Positions 24,960-34,009 of a DNA stretch of 64,000 bases are shown here, piece after piece. The DNA comes from Streptomyces anulatus. Its GTDB lineage: Bacteria > Actinomycetota > Actinomycetes > Streptomycetales > Streptomycetaceae. The DNA lies in the NCBI RefSeq assembly GCF_000721175.1, contig NZ_JOEZ01000012.1, positions 62,001 to 126,000 on the forward strand, given 5' to 3'. The position numbers were made by a program, and so were the translations under genes. A model generated the notes under the pieces. The model ran no database searches, had not been told where the DNA came from, and was given only the letters and a program-made list of their open reading frames with translations. How positions within the stretch are numbered: the first letter of the stretch is position 1; each line of letters begins with the position of its first letter.

Positions 24960-24994
24960 GATGGCCGAAGCCCGTCCCCCGGGCCTCGGCCATC
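24960..24994 (+). terminator. Hairpin after the DUF5997 gene
   Basis: 15-bp arms GATGGCCGAAGCCCG and CGGGCCTCGGCCATC with one A/C mismatch and a 5-base loop, about 50 bp after the stop. Confidence 0.65.
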
Positions 24995-25130
24995 GTGCGT
25001 CCGTCCTCGGCCGAAGCGGTCCCGGCCCGCACGATGTCCGCCCGTGCCACGGGCCCGCGGCCGGTCCGCCCCGCCGACGCGAACGTCGGTGGAACGGCCC
25101 TGCCACGGGCCCGTGGGGCTGTCGGACCGG

Positions 25131-25628
25131 TCAGAGAGCGCCGGACTCGGCGATGGTGACCTTGGCGCGGGTCTTGCCGCTGGGGGAGCCGAGCGCCTCG
25201 ATCTTGCGGACCAGGGTCATGCTGTCCTCGTCGGCGACCTCGCCGAAGACCACGTGCTTGCCGTCCAGCCACGGGGTGAGCACCGTGGTGACGAAGAACT
25301 GCGAGCCGTTGGTGTTCGGTCCTGCGTTGGCCATCGAGAGCAGGCCGACACGGTCGTGCTTGAGCTTGAAGTTCTCGTCGGCGAACTTCTCGCCGTAGAT
25401 GCTCTTGCCGCCGGTGCCGTCACCGCGGGTGAAGTCGCCGCCCTGGAGCATGAAGTCCGTGATGACGCGGTGGAAGGACGAGCCGGCGTAGCCGAAGCCC
25501 TTCTCGCCGGTGGCGAGCGCGCGGAAGTTCTCCGCCGTCTTGGGGACGACGTCGTCGAACAGGTTGAACGTGATCCGCCCTGCGGGCGCGTCGTCGATGG
25601 TGATGTCGAAGTAGACCTTGGTTGTCAT
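25131..25628 (-). CDS. cypA: Peptidyl-prolyl cis-trans isomerase, cyclophilin A type
   Basis: Cytosolic proline isomerase of the cyclophilin fold, 165 residues, the length I recall for Streptomyces CypA. Active-site residues are visible: FHR in [17 protein letters not shown] (catalytic Arg, with Phe and Gln), NGSQFFVTT and the tryptophan in [13 protein letters not shown] that marks cyclosporin-sensitive forms. Start ATG 25628 with GAGGA nine bases upstream; the open frame extends 26 codons further but without homology-like sequence. Confidence 0.93.
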   Translation of the reverse strand: MTTKVYFDITIDDAPAGRITFNLFDDVVPKTAENFRALATGEKGFGYAGSSFHRVITDFMLQGGDFTRGDGTGGKSIYGEKFADENFKLKHDRVGLLSMANAGPNTNGSQFFVTTVLTPWLDGKHVVFGEVADEDSMTLVRKIEALGSPSGKTRAKVTIAESGAL

Positions 25629-25702
25629 GGTGACATCCTCACATTCCTGGCAACCGCAGGTGAAACCCGGGTTGGGTCGGTACGACGGATGCCCTGTCCC
25701 GG

Positions 25703-26872
25703 TCACCCCCGGGCGGCCTCCCGGTGGGCCGCGTAGACGGCGTTCACCAGGGCCGTCTTGCGTGGGTCGTCGGCGAGCCCGGAGCCCATCCGGTTCATGA
25801 CGTAGCCGAGTGCGATTGAGGCATCCGGGTCGGCCAGGCCGCAGGAGCCGCCCGCGCCGTCGTGGCCGAGCGTGCGCGGGTCGGGGCCGTAGGAGCGGTT
25901 CGCGCCGCTCAGCCAGAGACCGAGGCCGATCTCCGTCTCGTGGGCGAAGCCGTCGCCGAGGACGAGGTCGCGGCAGGCTCCCTGCCCTTCGCCGACGCGG
26001 GCGGCGGCCTTCTCGGAGAGGATCCGGTGGCCGTCGAGACTGCCGCGTCCGGCCAGGATCCCGTAGAGAGCGGCGACCGCGCGGGCCGTGCCGTGGCCGT
26101 TGGCGGCGGGGATCTCCGCGGCCCGCCAGGCGGGGGTGTTCGCGGCGGCCCGGCCGGTGGGCGGATTGAGCAGGGAGGCGACGGTGACCGGTGTCATCCG
26201 GTTCAGGAGGGCTGCCTGGGCGGCCCGGTCGGGGCGTTCCTGGACGAGTTCGGCGAGCCGGTGGGTCTCGCTCTCCGGGAGGCCGAAGGTGAAGTCGATC
26301 CCCAGCGGGCCGGTGATCTCCTGCCGGAGGAACGCCCCGGGCATCAGCCCGGTGATCCGACGGACCACTTCACCGACGAGGAATCCGAAACTGATCGCGT
26401 GGTAGCCGGAGCGGGTGCCCGGCTCCCACCAGGGTGCGGTGGCGGCGAGCCGGGCACAGGCCGTCTCCCAGTCGTACAGCTCGTCCAGGGTGAGCGGGGT
26501 GTCGGGCCCGGCCACTCCGGAGCGGTGCGAGAGGAGGTGGCGTACGAGGACGGATTCCTTGCCGTTCGCGGCGAACTCGGGCCAGTAGACGGCTACCGGG
26601 GCGTCGAGGTCGAGCAGTCCCCGGTCGGCCAGGACATGGGCGCAGAGCGCGGTCGGGCCCTTTCCGGTGGACCAGACGTTGACCAGGGTGTCCCGCTTCC
26701 AGGGGCGGGTGCGGGCGGCGTCGGCCCAGCCGCCCCAGAGGTCCACCACCGCTTCGCCGTCGACCAGGACGGTCACCGCCGCGCCCAGTTCGCCGCGGTC
26801 CGCGAAGTTCTCCTCGAAGGCCTCCCGGACCTGGGAGTACCGGTCGTCGCAGTGGCCGTGGATCTCCGGCAC
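25703..26872 (-). CDS. Serine hydrolase, class C beta-lactamase / esterase EstB type
   Basis: A 389-residue penicillin-binding-like hydrolase. The nucleophile motif is STGK (S68 to K71) in VWSTGKGPT, the second motif is Y157 in SGYHAIS, and HDGAGGS serves as the third motif near the C-terminus (HxG type). These are typical of the EstB esterase and related DD-peptidase-like group rather than of true beta-lactamases. No signal peptide, so likely cytoplasmic. Start GTG 26872 with GGGAGG upstream. Substrate unknown. Confidence 0.85.
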   Translation of the reverse strand: MPEIHGHCDDRYSQVREAFEENFADRGELGAAVTVLVDGEAVVDLWGGWADAARTRPWKRDTLVNVWSTGKGPTALCAHVLADRGLLDLDAPVAVYWPEFAANGKESVLVRHLLSHRSGVAGPDTPLTLDELYDWETACARLAATAPWWEPGTRSGYHAISFGFLVGEVVRRITGLMPGAFLRQEITGPLGIDFTFGLPESETHRLAELVQERPDRAAQAALLNRMTPVTVASLLNPPTGRAAANTPAWRAAEIPAANGHGTARAVAALYGILAGRGSLDGHRILSEKAAARVGEGQGACRDLVLGDGFAHETEIGLGLWLSGANRSYGPDPRTLGHDGAGGSCGLADPDASIALGYVMNRMGSGLADDPRKTALVNAVYAAHREAARG

Positions 26873-26976
26873 GGGGCCTCCCTCGTCGCGGGCGCGCGTC
26901 CGGCGGCGGAACCGGATGCCCCCGCAACGTACCGACTGGTCGGACCGGAGGGAAGGGGTGGGCGGCGCCGCGCGGG

Positions 26977-27552
26977 TCAACGGATGCCCGCCTCCAGGCT
27001 CAGGCTCCAGCGGCCCGGCAGGCCGGTCAGCGTGATGGTGGAAAGCGGGCGGACGTCGACGTTCCAGTACGCGGACGGCGGGGCGTTCAGGGCGTAGACG
27101 AGGGCCGCCCGGATCACGGCGGGTTCGGCGACCGCGACGATGAGGCCGTCGGCGGCCGGGCGGGTGTCCAGCCAGCCGCCCACCCGCCCGATGAAGCCGA
27201 GCATCGACTCGCCGCCGTGCGGGGCGCTGGACGGGTCGGCGACCCAGCGGTCCACGGCGGCCGGTTCCCGGGCGGTGACCTCGCCCAGGGTCAGCCCTCT
27301 CCAGCGGCCCATGTCGCAGTCGCGCAGGGCCGGTTGCGCCATCGGCGCGAAGCCGAGGGCGTCCCCGGTGGCGCGGCTGCGGGGGGTCGGCGAGCAGTAG
27401 CGCAGCTCGGCGGCGCCGAGCGGGACGAGCGTGTGGGCGACGAGCTGCACCTCGTGCCAGCCGGCCTGATCGAGCGGCCGGTCGTCGTCGAAGCGTTCGG
27501 CCAGCCGTGAGGAGCTGCGCGCCGCTGCGACCAGGGAGACCCGAAGCGTCAT
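26977..27552 (-). CDS. Histidine-phosphatase-fold protein lacking the catalytic histidines
   Basis: A 191-residue protein with the overall pattern of the phosphoglycerate-mutase-like branch: LDQAGWHEVQLVA, CSPTPRSRATGDALG, LRDCDMGRWRGLTLGEV, HGGESMLGFIGRV. But the N-terminal RHG is replaced by AAA (LVAAARSSS), and the second histidine region reads VAEPAVIRA instead of SHGGVIRA-like sequence. It should therefore not act as a phosphatase by the usual phosphohistidine mechanism. Start ATG 27552. It lies between the MocR gene and the serine hydrolase on the same strand. Confidence 0.75.
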   Translation of the reverse strand: MTLRVSLVAAARSSSRLAERFDDDRPLDQAGWHEVQLVAHTLVPLGAAELRYCSPTPRSRATGDALGFAPMAQPALRDCDMGRWRGLTLGEVTAREPAAVDRWVADPSSAPHGGESMLGFIGRVGGWLDTRPAADGLIVAVAEPAVIRAALVYALNAPPSAYWNVDVRPLSTITLTGLPGRWSLSLEAGIR

Positions 27553-27605
27553 GGCGGGATCGTGGGGCCGAACGCCTGTTTGGTCAAGAGGGCTCGCGAT
27601 GCCGG

Positions 27606-29081
27606 TCATGATCCACCGGACACGCTCCGGCGGCCCAGCAGCCCGTCGAAGGCGGTACGGAGGCGGCGGACGCCCTCCGCGATCTCCGGCGCTCCGGAGA
27701 CCGCCGCGAAGCTCAGGCGGACGTGCCCGGCCGGGGGTTCGGCGCAGAAGTAGGGGCGGCCGGGGGCGATGGCGACCGAGGCGCGCAGGGCGACCGAGAC
27801 GACGGCCGGCTCGTCGGTGCCCGTTCCCGCGCCGCTGCCCGGGAGCCGGAGCCAGAGGCTGCCGCCGCCCGCCGGGAGGAGCGGAAGCGTGAGTTCCGGC
27901 AGCTCGCTGCTCAGGGCGGCCGCCATGGCAGTACGGCGGTGCCCCAGCTCGGTGGAGACGGCGGCCAGGTGGCGGCCCCAGGACGGGGAGCCGACGAGTT
28001 CCAGCGCGGCTTCCTGGAGCGGCCGGGGTACGAAGAAGCTGTCGACGACCTGGATGGCCCGCAGGCGCTCCAGCACCGGGCCGCGGGCGGCCAGCGCGCC
28101 GACGCGGAGGCTGGGCGAGGTGACCTTGGTCAGCGAGCAGACGTGGACGACGACGCCGTCGGGATCCTCGGCGGCCAGCGGCGCGGGGAGCGGTCCGGCG
28201 TCTTCGTGGACGAGCCGGCGGGCGAAGTCGTCCTCGACCACGAACGCCCCGGCCGCCCGGGCGATGGCGAGGATCTCGGGGCGGCGGGCGGGTGCGAGGG
28301 TGGCCCCGGTGGGGTTCTGGAAGAGCGGCTGGGTGACGAAGACCCGGGCACCGGTGGCCCGGAACGCGTCGGCGAGCAGTTCGGGGCGGACCCCGTCGGC
28401 GTCCATCGGCACGGGGACGGGGCGCAGCCCGGTGGCGCGGGCGGCGGCGAGCATCCCGGGGTAGGTCGGCGACTCCACGAGGACCGGGGCTCCGGGCGGG
28501 GCGAGCGCGCGCAGGGCGGTGGCCAGCGCGCTCTGGCCGCCCGCGGTGATCAGGACGTCGGTGCCGGAGACGGCGGGGCCGATCTCGCGGGCGAACCAGG
28601 ACCGCAGTTCGGGCAGCCCGTCCGTCGGGGGGCGGCCCCAGGCGCCCGGCCGGCGGCCCGCGCGGGCCAGGGCCGCGGAGAGCGCCCGCTCGGGCTGCAG
28701 CGAGGCGTGGAGATAGCCGCCGTTGAACTCGATGACGCCGGGCGGCGGTGCGGCGAGCGTGACCAGCACCCCGGAGGCGTCGACCGTACGGGGCACCACC
28801 TCGGGTCCTCCGTCGCCGCTCAGCGACACCTCCTGCCAGGACGTGTCGCCCGGGGCGGGCAGTGCGGCGCGGGGGTGCGCCCGGAAGGCACCGGAGCCGG
28901 GGCGGGTGGTGACGAGCCCTTCGGCGGCGAGCTGGGCGATGGCGCGGGAGACGGTGACCGGGCTGACCCGGAACCGTTCGACGAGTGCGCGACTGGACGG
29001 CAGCTTTCCACCAGGTGAGTAGCGGTTGAGCTCGACTCGCAGGGAAGTGACCAGTTCGGTGACGCTGCTACGCTCTTGCAT
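27606..29081 (-). CDS. MocR/GntR-family PLP-dependent transcription factor
   Basis: A 491-residue fusion of an N-terminal GntR winged helix (about 8-75, LPSSRALVERFRVSPVTVSR) with a type-I aminotransferase-like domain. PLP-site features include ITAGGQSAL, the NPTG loop in QPLFQNPTGA, VVEDDF and the Schiff-base lysine in SLTKVTSPSLRVG. MocR proteins sense PLP adducts and usually control a neighbour. Here the divergent neighbour is an EamA exporter whose start codon physically overlaps this one (ATG 29081 on minus, ATG 29080 on plus). TATTCT eight bases before the start suggests a leaderless transcript. Confidence 0.88.
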   Translation of the reverse strand: MQERSSVTELVTSLRVELNRYSPGGKLPSSRALVERFRVSPVTVSRAIAQLAAEGLVTTRPGSGAFRAHPRAALPAPGDTSWQEVSLSGDGGPEVVPRTVDASGVLVTLAAPPPGVIEFNGGYLHASLQPERALSAALARAGRRPGAWGRPPTDGLPELRSWFAREIGPAVSGTDVLITAGGQSALATALRALAPPGAPVLVESPTYPGMLAAARATGLRPVPVPMDADGVRPELLADAFRATGARVFVTQPLFQNPTGATLAPARRPEILAIARAAGAFVVEDDFARRLVHEDAGPLPAPLAAEDPDGVVVHVCSLTKVTSPSLRVGALAARGPVLERLRAIQVVDSFFVPRPLQEAALELVGSPSWGRHLAAVSTELGHRRTAMAAALSSELPELTLPLLPAGGGSLWLRLPGSGAGTGTDEPAVVSVALRASVAIAPGRPYFCAEPPAGHVRLSFAAVSGAPEIAEGVRRLRTAFDGLLGRRSVSGGS

Positions 29082-29095
29082 GAGAGCACAGAATA
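29069..29095. promoter_or_regulatory. Overlapping divergent promoters of the MocR/EamA pair
   Basis: The two start codons share CATG at 29079-29082. TACGCT (29069-29074) lies 5 bases before the rightward ATG and TATTCT (complement of 29090-29095) 8 bases before the leftward one. Each -10 thus falls within the other gene's first codons. One bound MocR dimer could block both. Confidence 0.55.
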
Positions 29096-30105
29096 GCGCT
29101 ACCACGGCTTCATCGATAGCGGTCGTCGATCCGGCGGTCACTCCGCGGGCAACTGCGGCGATCACCACGGCGGCCGGGAGCGGGTCGGCGAGCGGGCCCG
29201 TGCCGGGGCCGTCGGCCGGCCGGAGCGGCGCCGTGCTCGCCGGGCTCGGCGTCGTGGCGTTCTCGCTCACCTTCCCGGCCACGGCCTGGGGTCTGGAGAG
29301 CTTCGGCCCCTGGTCCCTGGTCGCCCTGCGCAGCGTGCTCGCCGCCCTGATCGCGGGCAGCGTGCTGCTGGCCGCGCGGGTGCCGCTGCCCGAACGCCGG
29401 CACTGGGCCGGTCTCGCGGTCGTCGGAGGCGGGGTGGTGGTGGGTTTCCCGCTGCTGACGACGCTGGCCCTGCAGACGTCCACCACCTCTCACGCGGCCG
29501 TGGTCGTGGGCCTGCTGCCGCTGACCACGGCGGTGCTGGGGACCCTGCGCACCGGCGAGCGGCCCTCGCGCACGTTCTGGATCGCCGCCCTCGCCGGGGC
29601 GGCCGTGGTGATCGCCTTCACCGTTCGGGAGAGCGGCGGGGCCCTCGCCTCCGGCGACCTGTATCTGTTCGGCGCCCTGCTCGTGTGCGCGGCCGGGTAC
29701 ACCGAGGGCGGCAGGCTGGCCCGGGTGATGCCGGGTTGGCAGGTGATCGGCTGGGCGCTGGTCCTGTGCCTGCCGCTTGCGGTGGCGGGCAGCCTGGTGG
29801 CCCTGCCGCTCGAACCCGTGCACCTCAACGCCCGCGGCGTCCTCGGCCTGGCCTGGGTCGCCGCCGGGTCGACCTTCCTCGGGCTGTACGTCTGGTACCG
29901 GGGCATGGCGGCGATCGGTGTCGCCCGGGCAAGTCAGCTCCAGCTCGCCCAGCCGCTGCTGACGCTCGTGTGGTCCTTCCTCCTGCTCGGCGAGGAGATG
30001 TCGGCCGCGGCTCCGGTCGCGGCGGTGGCCGTCCTGGTCTGCATCGCCGCCACCCAGCGGGCCGGTCGCCGCGCAGCGCGGGTGTCCCGGCCCGTACGGT
30101 CATAG
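29080..30105 (+). CDS. EamA/DMT-superfamily exporter
   Basis: A 341-residue carrier of the drug/metabolite transporter superfamily with ten hydrophobic segments in two EamA halves. The first runs from FSLTFPATAWGL (about residue 60) and the second from YLFGALLVCAAGYTEGG. The last helices contain QLQLAQPLLTLVWSFLLLGEE, shortened here as the conserved EamA end. Residues 1-45 are a Ser/Ala/Pro-rich cytoplasmic leader. Substrate unknown; the MocR partner suggests an amine, amino acid or vitamin-B6-like compound. Confidence 0.82.
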   Translation: MRAQNSATTASSIAVVDPAVTPRATAAITTAAGSGSASGPVPGPSAGRSGAVLAGLGVVAFSLTFPATAWGLESFGPWSLVALRSVLAALIAGSVLLAARVPLPERRHWAGLAVVGGGVVVGFPLLTTLALQTSTTSHAAVVVGLLPLTTAVLGTLRTGERPSRTFWIAALAGAAVVIAFTVRESGGALASGDLYLFGALLVCAAGYTEGGRLARVMPGWQVIGWALVLCLPLAVAGSLVALPLEPVHLNARGVLGLAWVAAGSTFLGLYVWYRGMAAIGVARASQLQLAQPLLTLVWSFLLLGEEMSAAAPVAAVAVLVCIAATQRAGRRAARVSRPVRS

Positions 30106-30152
30106 ACTTGTCGATACGGATCACCGTCTCCCCTGTGAGGAGGTCGCTCCCG

Positions 30153-30362
30153 ATGGAGGCACACACGGGCGACCGGCTGCTGATGCACGGCAGGACCGTG
30201 GGACAGCACGACCGGGTTGCCGAGATCATCGAAGTACTCGGCGACGGGGGCGCTCCCCCGTACCGGATCCGCTTCGAGGACGGCCACGAACACCTGATGT
30301 CACCGGGCCCCGACAGCGTCGTCCAGCACATGGAGACGCCGAAGGAGGGGCAGCCGCGGTAG
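30153..30362 (+). CDS. DUF1918 domain small protein
   Basis: A 69-residue soluble protein: MEAHTGDRLLMHGRTVGQ, a central RVAEIIEVLG and the EDGHEHLMSPGPD stretch typical of DUF1918. It is a small beta-barrel-like domain common in actinobacteria, function unknown. ATG 30153 has GAGGAGG about ten bases upstream. Confidence 0.82.
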   Translation: MEAHTGDRLLMHGRTVGQHDRVAEIIEVLGDGGAPPYRIRFEDGHEHLMSPGPDSVVQHMETPKEGQPR

Positions 30363-30369
30363 GAGCGCC

Positions 30370-30399
30370 GGGCCGGGGCCGCACGCCAGGGCCCCGGCC
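30370..30399. terminator. Bidirectional terminator hairpin
   Basis: Perfect 11-bp arms GGGCCGGGGCC and GGCCCCGGCCC with an 8-base loop, between the convergent DUF1918 and glycosyl-hydrolase-like genes. Confidence 0.7.
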
Positions 30400-30438
30400 C
30401 CCGCCCCTCACCCTCCGGAGACCGGCCCCGGCCCCGGC

Positions 30439-31743
30439 TCACCCCGAAGGGCGGCCTCGGTGCGGGTAGGTGCGGCCACGGTCCGGATAGAGCCGGACGC
30501 GGTCCGTGTAGTGGTCGGCCACCACCCGACGCATCGCACCGATCCGGTCCGCCAGCACGCTCTTCCCGGAGAAGAAGACATGGCCGCCCACCTCCTCGTA
30601 CTCCCGGGCCAGGGTGAGGTGGCGGGAGAGTTCCGCCGGGTCCTGCCAGGGGGCCGGCTGGGCGGGGTCGCCCGCTTTGTAGAGCGCCTCCCCCACGTAC
30701 AGGCCGACGCCTGTGCCCCGGACGGTCTCGCTCCACCAGGCGAGGACCTTGGCGTAGTCGGCGGCCCGCTGGCCGATGTGCCAGTAGATCTGCGGGCAGA
30801 TGTAGTCGATCCACCCTTCCTTGACCCATTTACGGGTGTCGGCGTGCAGGTCGTCGTAGGTCTGCACACCCGCCCGGGTGTCCGAACCCAGCGGGTCCGT
30901 CTCCGCGTTGCGCCAGACCGCGAAGGGGCTGATGCCGAAGCGGACGTGCGGCTTGATCCGCCGGATCCGCTGCCGCGTCTCCCGCACGAGGCGGTCGATG
31001 TTGTCGCGCCGCCAGGCCGCCCGGCCGGCGAAGCCGCCGCCGTACCGCTCGAACGCGGCGTCGTCGTCGAAGGACTGCCCGGCTACCGGATACGGGTAGA
31101 AGTAGTCGTCCCAGTGCACCGCGTCGATGTCATAGCGGCGCACGGCGTCCAGCATCGCGTCCTGGACGAAGCGGCGGACCTCCGGCAGCCCGGGGTTGTA
31201 ATAGAGCTTCCCGCCGTACGGCACGACCCAGCCCGGGTTCAGCCGGGCCGGGTGGGAGGCGATGAGGCGGCTGGGGTCCGTGTGGTTAGCCACCCGGTAG
31301 GGGTTGAACCAGGCGTGCAGCTCCAGGCTCCGGTCGTGCGCCGCGCGCACCGCCGTGCCGAGCGGATCCCAGCCCGGGTCCTCGCCCTGGGTCCCGGTGA
31401 GGCAGGCGGCCCACGGCTCGTACGGCGAGGGCCACAGGGCATCGGCGGTCGGCCGGACCTGGAGGACCACCGCGTTGAGCCGCGACTCGACCGCCCGGTC
31501 CAGATACGCGAACAGCTCGGCCTCCTGCCGTGCCGCCGTGAGACCCGGCACGGACGGCCAGTCGATGTTGGCGACCGTGGCGACCCACATGCCGCGCAGC
31601 TGCACCGGCGCCGCCTCCGGCCGCCCGCCGCCCTTCCCCCTCCCCGCCGGTGAGCCGACCGCGCCACCGGCCGTCGTCATCGCCGCCAGCAGTCCTGCCG
31701 CGCTCAGCACGAAGGCCCTCCTGGCCACTCCCGTACGCCGCAT
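30439..31743 (-). CDS. Exported GHL10-type glycoside hydrolase-like protein
   Basis: A 434-residue protein matching the glycosyl-hydrolase-like 10 (DUF187) family. After a Tat-like leader (VARRAFVLSAAGLLAA) come RGMWVATVANIDWPS, VVLQVRPTADALWPSP, ELHAWFNPYR, DIDAVHWDDYFYPYP and IDYICPQIYWHIG, the characteristic TIM-barrel strands. E. coli DigH of this family cuts peptidoglycan glycan strands lacking stem peptides, so a cell-wall role is plausible. Start ATG 31743 has GAGAGG upstream. A short Arg/Pro-rich tail ends the protein. Confidence 0.83.
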   Translation of the reverse strand: MRRTGVARRAFVLSAAGLLAAMTTAGGAVGSPAGRGKGGGRPEAAPVQLRGMWVATVANIDWPSVPGLTAARQEAELFAYLDRAVESRLNAVVLQVRPTADALWPSPYEPWAACLTGTQGEDPGWDPLGTAVRAAHDRSLELHAWFNPYRVANHTDPSRLIASHPARLNPGWVVPYGGKLYYNPGLPEVRRFVQDAMLDAVRRYDIDAVHWDDYFYPYPVAGQSFDDDAAFERYGGGFAGRAAWRRDNIDRLVRETRQRIRRIKPHVRFGISPFAVWRNAETDPLGSDTRAGVQTYDDLHADTRKWVKEGWIDYICPQIYWHIGQRAADYAKVLAWWSETVRGTGVGLYVGEALYKAGDPAQPAPWQDPAELSRHLTLAREYEEVGGHVFFSGKSVLADRIGAMRRVVADHYTDRVRLYPDRGRTYPHRGRPSG

Positions 31744-31944
31744 CCTGGCCCACCTCTCTCCACCACGTCCCGCACCCGAATCCGATGGCTCCACGTAACC
31801 GCATCATTCCCATCCGTAGCCACCATGACCCGCGGGACGTCCGCGTCGGCATTCGGAGTAACGTCGTGGGGTCGAGGCGGGCACCGGAACCACACGGGAC
31901 CCTGCGATACGGAGAACAGTGAAAGGCACGAGGTGACGGACTCT

Positions 31945-32802
31945 ATGGCCGACATTGCACGCGTCGGAGTGGTGGGCTGTGGCCAGATGGGCGCAGGTAT
32001 CGCGGAGGTGTGCGCGCGCAGCGGCCTCGAAGTGAAGGTCGCCGAGACCACCGGCGAAGCGCTGGAGATCGGCCGCACCCGTCTGCACAACTCCCTCTCG
32101 AAGGCCGCCGAGCGCGGCAAGATCAGCGCGGAGGAGCGGGACGAGACCCTCGGCCGCCTGAGCTTCACGACCGATCTCGGGGAGTTCGCCGACCGCGATC
32201 TCGTCATCGAGGCCGTCGTCGAGAACGAGCAGGTCAAGACCGAGATCTTCCAGGTGCTCGACCAGGTGGTGACCCGGCAGGACGCGATCCTGGCCTCCAA
32301 CACCTCCTCGATCCCGCTGGTGAAGCTGGCCGTCGCCACCTCGCGCCCGGACCGGGTCATCGGCATCCACTTCTTCAACCCGGCCCCGGTCCAGAGGCTC
32401 GTCGAGCTGATCCCCGCGCTGACCACGTCGGACGAGACGATCGCGCGCTCCGAGGCCGTCGTGCAGGACGTGCTCGGCAAGCACCCGATCCGCGCCCAGG
32501 ACCGGTCCGGCTTCGTCGTGAACGCGCTCCTGATCCCGTACCTCCTCTCCGCGATCCGGATGTTCGAGTCGGGCATCGCCAGCCGCGAGGACATCGACAA
32601 CGGCATGGAGATGGGCTGCGCCCACCCGATGGGGCCGCTGAAGCTCGCCGACCTGATCGGCCTGGACACCGTGGCCTCGGTCGCGGACTCGATGTACGCC
32701 GAGTACAAGGAGCCGCTGTACGCCGCTCCCCCGCTGCTCCAGCGCATGGTCGACGCGGGCCGCCTCGGCCGGAAGACCGGCTCGGGCTTCTACGCCTACT
32801 GA
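31945..32802 (+). CDS. 3-hydroxybutyryl/3-hydroxyacyl-CoA dehydrogenase
   Basis: NAD-dependent oxidation or reduction of 3-hydroxyacyl-CoA in fatty acid or polyhydroxyalkanoate metabolism; 285 residues, cytosolic. The NAD motif GCGQMGAG is at 11-18, the catalytic histidine H142 with N145 is in GIHFFNPAP, and the C-terminal domain has EMGCAHPMGPLKLAD and RKTGSGFYAY. Start ATG 31945 is favoured because GAGGTGA ends eight bases before it; GTG 31933 is possible. A hairpin terminator follows directly. Confidence 0.92.
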   Translation: MADIARVGVVGCGQMGAGIAEVCARSGLEVKVAETTGEALEIGRTRLHNSLSKAAERGKISAEERDETLGRLSFTTDLGEFADRDLVIEAVVENEQVKTEIFQVLDQVVTRQDAILASNTSSIPLVKLAVATSRPDRVIGIHFFNPAPVQRLVELIPALTTSDETIARSEAVVQDVLGKHPIRAQDRSGFVVNALLIPYLLSAIRMFESGIASREDIDNGMEMGCAHPMGPLKLADLIGLDTVASVADSMYAEYKEPLYAAPPLLQRMVDAGRLGRKTGSGFYAY

Positions 32803-32817
32803 GCGTCCTACTGGCGG

Positions 32818-32840
32818 GCCCGGCGCTCACGCCGCCGGGC
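32818..32840 (+). terminator. Terminator of the hydroxyacyl-CoA dehydrogenase gene
   Basis: 8-bp arms GCCCGGCG and CGCCGGGC with a 7-base loop, 15 bp after the stop codon. Confidence 0.65.
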
Positions 32841-33530
32841 ACGCCGGAGCACGTTCTCCGAGGTCAGGACCGTGTGCGGCCCGAAGAACCTCGTCTGCCA
32901 CTGCCGACCCGACACCTCGCCGGAGCGCTACGGGGCGACGGCACGGATGCGCGGGCCCGAAGCCCTGGGCCTTTCAGCGCTGTCGCAGCCTTCCGTGCTT
33001 GTACTGCGAAAAATCCCTCGGATGTCCCTCCGACAGAGCTGAAAGTCCCTGAAAAGTCCCTGGCGACTCGGACCCGGGCCCTACGGATCGCGAGTACGCG
33101 AGCGATCCCGACACACCGTGCCCGGGAGTGCCGCCAGATGTCGTTTCGCCTGGTCAGAAGGCACTGGTTAGGGGCGCTCATGTTGTCCTATGTCGGCACG
33201 TCCAGAGAGGTCCGCGCTCCCTGCAGTTCGGCGGCTCGTTTGCTCGTTGGCTCACAGAGTCGACGTGGTCCGCGTTACGGGAAGAACATGCGCGCCGTGT
33301 GCCGCAGGGACGTGCTCGGGCTGGATATCCTGAGGCGGGTGATCGGACCAGCCGCGCAGCAGTATGCGCGTCAGCGTCGGCGGGTCGAGTTTGCCCCGAC
33401 CTGATGCGGGCCGGCTACCAGCGGCCAGGAAAAGGAAAGTGGCCGAGAGTGCAGGCCGTCAGGACGATGCCGACGAAGGCGCTAACCGGCCGGGAACACT
33501 GCCCCGTGCTGACGCGGCTGCCCATCTTGG
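32841..33530. other. Non-coding or decayed stretch
   Basis: About 690 bases with no supported gene. The composition is visibly less GC-rich than the neighbours, and short direct repeats of AAGTCCCTG occur near 33043-33061. Open frames on both strands lack ribosome-binding sites and family-like sequence. It marks the left edge of the eroded accessory segment. Confidence 0.5.
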
Positions 33531-33875
33531 CTACCGGACTTCCGTTGAGACCGGATGAAGGAAGAAGAGGCACTGGGCCGCGTTGAATTCGCGCACCTCA
33601 GCGATGAAGCGGAACTTGTCGCCCACGCCGACGGTGGCGGGGATCTTCTTGCCGGTCAGGTTCAGGTTCCCGGTGTTGACGTCCTCGTACTTGAAGGCCG
33701 GGCCGATCGTCGTGTTCGCCCCCTCGTCGCCTGGGCCCAGAAGGAAGTCGTAGCGGGTCTCGTAGTCACCATGGCGCGCCATGTGCCTGATCGAACCCTT
33801 GAACGCGACCGTCTGGCCCTCGTACCCGGTCGCGAAGTCCAGGTTCGCGTCGTCGCACGAGTCCGCCTTCAGCAC
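33531..33875 (-). pseudogene. DUF4839-like protein, 5'-truncated
   Basis: The 114-residue frame (ADSCDDANLDFATGYEGQTV, then DYETRYDFLLGPGD, EVREFNAAQCLFFLHPVST) matches the C-terminal domain of DUF4839 proteins as I know them. An in-frame TGA stands three codons before the only usable GTG at 33875, so the N-terminal half normally present is gone. It might still be translated as a short protein; truncation is the simpler reading. Confidence 0.55.
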
Positions 33876-34009
33876 ACTCGGTCAGGGTGCAAGCTGGCCA
33901 GCCAGCCGAACACTGCTTTGTGACGGTCCGGAGTTTTGGTCACGGGCTGGGCCCAAAGGCGCAGCGGACGCGGTGCCGCCGAATCGGAGGACGGCCCGAG
34001 GTGAGCCTT

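Noticed and set aside
25629..25706. CGCQEC-containing N-terminal extension of the cyclophilin
   Set aside because: Cyclophilin homology starts at ATG 25628, which has a ribosome-binding site; the extension looks like leader DNA.
25703..26872. True beta-lactamase giving antibiotic resistance
   Set aside because: The STGK, YHA and HDG pattern fits cytoplasmic EstB-type esterases, and there is no signal peptide.
33128..33586. Plus-strand open frame in the decayed segment
   Set aside because: No ribosome-binding site, no recognisable family, and it runs into the antisense of the DUF4839 remnant.
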